Part shown: positions 25,368 to 32,169 of the stretch, one piece after another | Numbering within the stretch: the stretch's first letter is position 1 | Layout: every line of letters begins with the position of its first letter | The notes under the pieces: model-generated | Databases searched by the model: none | What the model was told of the DNA's origin: nothing | What the model saw: only the letters and a program-made list of their open reading frames with translations | Position numbers and translations under genes: made by a program | NCBI GenBank assembly: GCA_016868375.1 | Contig: VGHA01000034.1 | Span: 1 to 32,169, forward strand | Source: Betaproteobacteria bacterium | GTDB lineage: Bacteria; Pseudomonadota; Gammaproteobacteria; Burkholderiales; Burkholderiaceae_E | DNA length: 32,169 bases | Reading direction: 5' to 3'

Positions 25368-25901
25368 ATGGCTGAAATGATCACTATCGCCCGGCCGTAT
25401 GCCGAAGCCGCATTCAAGGTTGCACGCGACGCGCGGACACTGCCCGCGTGGTCGGAGGCGCTCGCCCGGCTCGCCGCGGTCGCGAGCACCGACGTCGCGC
25501 ATCGCCTGATCGGCCATCCCGGGGTGCCCGCAGCCACGATCGCGGCTGCGGTCGCCGACACGGCTGGGTCTCTCGACGCAGCGCAGGCGAACTTCGTCCG
25601 GCTGCTCGCCGACAACGAGCGGCTTGGCGTGCTGGGCGACATCGCCAGCCTGTTCGAGGCTCTGCGCAATGAGCATGAGGGCGTGCTCGAAGCATCGATC
25701 TCATCGGCGTTTCCGATCGACGCTGCCCAGGTTGATTCCATCGTCGCAACCCTTACGCAACGCTACGGTCGCCGTATCAAGGCGAGCGTCAGCGTCGATC
25801 CGGAACTGATCGGCGGGGTGTCGATCCGGATCGGTGACGAGGTCATCGACGCATCGGTGCGCGGCAAACTCGCCCAAATGGCGAGTGCGCTCACAGCTTG
25901 A
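25368..25901 (+). CDS. atpH: ATP synthase F1 subunit delta
   Basis: Subunit delta links the top of F1 to the b stalk. The 177-residue protein begins with the family-typical TIARPYAEAAFKVA, which forms the N-terminal helical bundle that binds alpha. It ends with DPELIGGVSIRIGDEVIDASVRGKLAQM, the most conserved block of AtpH. Length is normal and the gene sits between atpF and atpA as expected, 17 bp before atpA. Confidence 0.97.
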   Translation: MAEMITIARPYAEAAFKVARDARTLPAWSEALARLAAVASTDVAHRLIGHPGVPAATIAAAVADTAGSLDAAQANFVRLLADNERLGVLGDIASLFEALRNEHEGVLEASISSAFPIDAAQVDSIVATLTQRYGRRIKASVSVDPELIGGVSIRIGDEVIDASVRGKLAQMASALTA

Positions 25902-25918
25902 AGAATTAGGGGAAGTCC

Positions 25919-27460
<1,542 letters not shown>

Positions 27461-28343
27461 TCGAAGGTTCGCCCACAGCCGCCAGTCTCACAGGGGAATG
27501 ATCGATGCCGGGCTCAAAAGAGATTCGGACCAAGATCAAGAGCGTTCAGAACACGCGCAAGATCACCAAGGCGATGGAGATGGTCGCCGCATCCAAAATG
27601 CGCAAAGCGCAGGAGCGGATGCGGCATGCCCGTCCCTACGGTGACAAGGTCCGCAACATCGCCGCGCATCTTGCGCAGGCCAATCCCGAATACCGCCACC
27701 CGTACCTGGTGCCACATGGTTCGCTGAAAAATGTCGGCCTCATCGTGGTTACCACCGACAAGGGGTTGTGCGGTGGCTTGAACACCAACGTCCTGCGGCA
27801 GGTCACCAACCGTCTGCGCGAGCTCGAGCGTACGGGAGTGGGTGTGCAGGCCACAGCCATTGGCAACAAGGGCTTTGGCTTTCTGTCCCGTATCGGCGCC
27901 AAGGTGGTGTCGCACGTTGTCCAGCTTGGCGATACGCCTCGCCTCGAGCGTCTGATCGGTCCGGTCAAGCTTCAGCTTGATGCCTACGAGCGCGGCGAAA
28001 TTGATGCGGTGTATCTGGCCTACACCCGCTTCATCAATACCATGAAGCAGGAGCCGGTGATCGAGCAGCTGCTGCCGCTTGATCCGTCGCGGCTGCAGGA
28101 AGACGCGCGCGATTATTCCTGGGACTACCTCTACGAGCCGGATGCGCAGTCGGTGCTCGACGAACTGCTGGTCCGTTATGTCGAGGCGGTTGTCTACCAG
28201 GCCGTTGCTGAGAACATGGCCTCCGAGCAGAGCGCACGGATGGTGGCCATGAAGGCTGCCTCGGATAACGCCAAAAAGGTAATTGGCGATCTGCAACTTT
28301 CGTACAACAAGGCGCGTCAGGCGGCCATCACCAAGGAGCTGTC

Positions 28344-29895
<1,552 letters not shown>

Positions 29896-29916
29896 TCCTG
29901 CCAAGGACAGCGGCCC

Positions 29917-30339
29917 ATGGCCAACACCATTCAGGTTGACGTTGTCAGCGCCGAGGCCTCGATTTTCGAGGGCCAGGCCGAGTTCGTGGCGCTGCCGGGT
30001 GAATCGGGCGAGCTGGGAATCTATCCCCAGCACACGCCCCTGATCACCCGCATTCGTCCTGGCGCGGTGCGCATCAAGGTCGTCGGTCAGGCGGACGAAG
30101 AGTTCGTATTCGTTGCAGGCGGCATCCTTGAGGTGCAGCCAAACCGCGTCACTGTGCTCGCCGATACCGCCATCCGCGGACAAGACATCGACGAAGCCAA
30201 GGCTGAAGCGGCTAAGAAGGCTGCAGAAGAGGCGCTTGCCAACCGCGCTGGCGAAATTGACTACGCCAAGGCGCAGGCCGAGCTCGCCACCGCCGTGGCT
30301 GAACTCGCCGCGTTGCGCAAGTTCCGCAACAAGCGGTAA
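29917..30339 (+). CDS. atpC: ATP synthase F1 subunit epsilon
   Basis: Epsilon binds gamma and the c ring and can inhibit ATP hydrolysis. The 140-residue protein has the beta-sandwich N-terminal domain with [35 protein letters not shown] read in pieces, including the conserved GELGI and HTPL. The two C-terminal helices (about 85-138) are present, so the inhibitory form could exist. Length is normal. It lies 21 bp after atpD and is the last gene of the operon; a hairpin follows 14 bp after the stop. Confidence 0.97.
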   Translation: MANTIQVDVVSAEASIFEGQAEFVALPGESGELGIYPQHTPLITRIRPGAVRIKVVGQADEEFVFVAGGILEVQPNRVTVLADTAIRGQDIDEAKAEAAKKAAEEALANRAGEIDYAKAQAELATAVAELAALRKFRNKR

Positions 30340-30352
30340 CCGAGCTGCTGGG

Positions 30353-30376
30353 GCTGGGGCGCACAAGCGCCCCGGC
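30353..30376 (+). terminator. Hairpin after atpC, possible end of the atp operon
   Basis: A 10-bp stem (GCTGGGGCGC with GCGCCCCGGC, one G-T pair) around the four-base loop ACAA lies 14-37 bp after the atpC stop. No T tract follows, so it is not a canonical intrinsic terminator. It could still slow transcription or protect the 3' end. Confidence 0.5.
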
Positions 30377-30454
30377 TGTCGGCTACACCGTCTGATTGTC
30401 TGACGCCGGCCAGTCCTTGCGACCTGACCTTGCGCGTGCTTGCCGCACGCCCGT

Positions 30455-31296
30455 GATCGATCGCGCAGACTCGGTTCGACCTTCCAAGGACGACCGATGC
30501 CAGACGCGATCGGCTTCGTCGCGAGGTCAGCGAAGCCCGGCGCAATTGGACGCTTGCCGCGTTTCAGTCGTGGCGGCCGCGCGGCACGGGTGCGGGGTCG
30601 GGCGCAGCGTCGGCCGGGGGCAGCGGCAGTGCGGCCGGGCTTCAGCGCGACGGATTGATTGCGGCACAGGGGGGCGCTGAGCTGTCGCTGCGTCTGCCCG
30701 ATCTGCGCTCGACCCTCGGAGCGCATCGCGCCGAAGTGTTTGCGCGAACGCTGTGCTCGCCACGCGAAAATTCGCTCGCCATCAATGAGCGCTCAGTGCA
30801 GGGTGGCGTCGGGTTTCGCTGGCAGCCGATCGGCGATTCAGCCTTCAGATTAACCGCCGAGCGACTAATCGCGATCGGCGAAGACGCCCGTAACGACTGG
30901 CTGCTGCGGCTTGCCTGGGGGATGACAACGGGCAGCGAGGCCCCTGCGGGACGCGCGGTCTGGCCCAGTGGGCAGGCCTATGTCGAAGCCGGGCGCTTCT
31001 TCGGCGACGGCGGCAGCACCGCGTATTAGGGCGAGGCGCGGCTTAGCGTCACAACCTCGCTGGGCGCGCAATGGACCGTGAGCCCGCACGGCGTCGTTGC
31101 TGCGCGCGAGGTGCGGCCCGACGCGGGTGTCGAATCATGGGCCGAGGCGGGCGCGGGCGTCGCGTTTCGTCGGTCGCTCGGGGGGTCGCAGCATGAAGCG
31201 GATCGAGGCCGATTCGAGTGGCTGCTCCAGGATCGGACCCGCCTGTCCGGGTCCGGGCGATCGGGCTGGTTGTTTGCGGGGTCGGTGATCTGGTAG
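30455..31296 (+). pseudogene. Remnant of an NfrA-like outer-membrane protein gene (C-terminal part), with amber codon
   Basis: In one frame from about 30455 to the TAG at 31294-31296 runs a sequence like the C-terminal domain of NfrA, the outer-membrane receptor and exopolysaccharide-export protein first known from phage N4 adsorption. Supporting pieces are ARRNWTLAAFQSWRP, FRWQPIGDSAFRLTAERL, ARNDWLLRLAW, and after a break GEARLSV and ESWAEAGAGVAFRRSL, the pattern of beta-strands of this barrel. The frame has no proper start: a TGA precedes it and the large N-terminal repeat domain is absent. A TAG at 31027-31029 interrupts it, where relatives would probably have tyrosine (TAC or TAT). It is therefore a 5'-truncated, decaying gene. 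The assignment rests on recognised segments only and could be a related outer-membrane family. Confidence 0.55.
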
Positions 31297-31438
31297 GGCG
31301 GCCTGCGGCGCAGGGTCGACGCGCGGTCCGGGCGCCGCGATAATGCCGTCCTGTCTTACGCCAGCCATCGCCGGCTGTCACGACAGGGCGCGTGATGTCG
31401 GCATCACGGCCGCAACCAACACCAAGGCGACCGAACCC

Positions 31439-32169
31439 GTGCAGCGACCGAACTTCATTTTCATTGTTGCCGACGATCTCGGCTTTGCGGACCTGGGCTG
31501 CTATGGCGGCCGACCAGCGGCCTTCGGGCCTGTGTCGCCAGTGCTGGACCGGCTGGCGGCGCAGGGCTTGCGTTTTACCCAGGGCTACAGCAACTCGCCG
31601 GTTTGCTCGCCTACGCGCTTTGCGCTCATGACCGCGCGCTACCAGTATCGGCTGCGCGGCGGTGCCGACGAACCCATTAACAGCAAAAGCCGCAGCAGCA
31701 GCGTGCTGGGGCTGCCGCCCGAGGTGCCCACGCTACCCTCGATGCTGCGCGAGGTTGGCTATCGCACGGCGTTGATCGGCAAATGGCATCTGGGCTATCC
31801 CCCGCATTTCGGGCCGCTGCGATCGGGGTATGAAAGCTTCTTCGGGCCGATGGCGGGCGGGGTGGATTACTTCACCCATTGCAGCAATGCCGGCACGCAC
31901 GATCTGTTCGAAGGCGAAGTCGAACAGCATGAACCGGGCTATCTCACCGATCTGCTGTCGCGCCGCGCGGCGCAATGGGTGCGCGAGCGCGGCACCGAGA
32001 CCGCTGCCGGCCAGCCGTTTCTGCTCAGCCTTCACTACACCGCGCCGCATTGGCCCTGGGAAACCCGCGACGATGCAGCGCTGTCGGAGTCGGTGCGCTC
32101 GAACCTGTTCCATCTCGATGGCGGCAACATTCACACCTATCATCGAATGATTCATCACATGGATGAGGG
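31439..32169 (+). CDS. Sulfatase (arylsulfatase family), N-terminal part, cut by window end
   Basis: This looks like a type I sulfatase, which removes sulfate from esters. The frame remains open to the right edge (243 residues visible). Features are RPNFIFIVADDLGFADLGCYGG with the metal-binding aspartates (about 12 and 13), read here in short pieces, and the sulfatase signature CSPTRFALMTAR with the cysteine at about 56. In this family that cysteine is converted to formylglycine. Further features are GYRTALIGKWHLG and LHYTAPHWPWE. The GTG at 31439 with AAGG at 31424-31427 gives the most typical start; an in-frame ATG at 31343 would add 32 residues without family likeness. The visible part has no signal peptide with the GTG start. 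The substrate and the accompanying formylglycine-generating enzyme are not seen. Confidence 0.88.
   Translation, partial: MQRPNFIFIVADDLGFADLGCYGGRPAAFGPVSPVLDRLAAQGLRFTQGYSNSPVCSPTRFALMTARYQYRLRGGADEPINSKSRSSSVLGLPPEVPTLPSMLREVGYRTALIGKWHLGYPPHFGPLRSGYESFFGPMAGGVDYFTHCSNAGTHDLFEGEVEQHEPGYLTDLLSRRAAQWVRERGTETAAGQPFLLSLHYTAPHWPWETRDDAALSESVRSNLFHLDGGNIHTYHRMIHHMDE

Overview
The window looks like an origin-proximal stretch of the main chromosome of a high-GC betaproteobacterium, most likely of the order Burkholderiales. The reasons are the gene order mnmG-rsmG-parA-parB followed by atpI-atpB-E-F-H-A-G-D-C, a GTP-type phosphoenolpyruvate carboxykinase, and two parS-type centromere palindromes just upstream of mnmG. 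The genus cannot be fixed from the sequence alone.

Left part (1-7482). A minus-strand run reads from a 2-keto-4-pentenoate-hydratase-like enzyme through a MOSC-domain protein, a small membrane protein, an unrecognised 432-residue protein and the N-terminal part of an L-asparaginase that runs off the window. pckG diverges from it. A Crp/Fnr-type regulator with a possible FNR-like cysteine set follows and converges with pdxA.

Middle part (6496-16857). This is a catabolic cluster around an IclR-type regulator. On the minus strand iclR, an M20-type amidohydrolase and pdxA form one tight operon. On the plus strand are mmsA, a succinate-semialdehyde-dehydrogenase-like gene, a zinc alcohol dehydrogenase, a GMC oxidoreductase broken by a 7-nt insertion, and an LhgO-like FAD oxidoreductase. 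Two tandem inverted repeats sit in the iclR-mmsA gap and are good operator candidates. The substrate is not evident.

Right part (16858-32169). A 479-bp intergenic region carries two parS sites and short tandem repeats. Then come mnmG, rsmG, parA and parB, and in the opposite orientation a secreted HtrA-like protein that lacks two of its three catalytic residues. The complete ATP synthase operon follows, with a clear sigma70-type promoter. Beyond atpC are the remains of an NfrA-like outer-membrane protein gene, containing an amber codon, and a sulfatase gene cut by the window end.

The most unusual general feature is a series of short exact tandem duplications: 22 bp (gene-fusing frameshift), 33 bp (in frame in pckG), 30 bp (beside parS), 64 bp (atpG end), plus an 11-bp array and the 7-nt insertion. 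I found no mobile element, CRISPR array, tRNA, rRNA or recognisable defence system. No clearly new system is evident; the best candidates for novelty are the coupled unknown gene pair at 456-1961, the degenerate protease between parB and atpI, and the duplication pattern.
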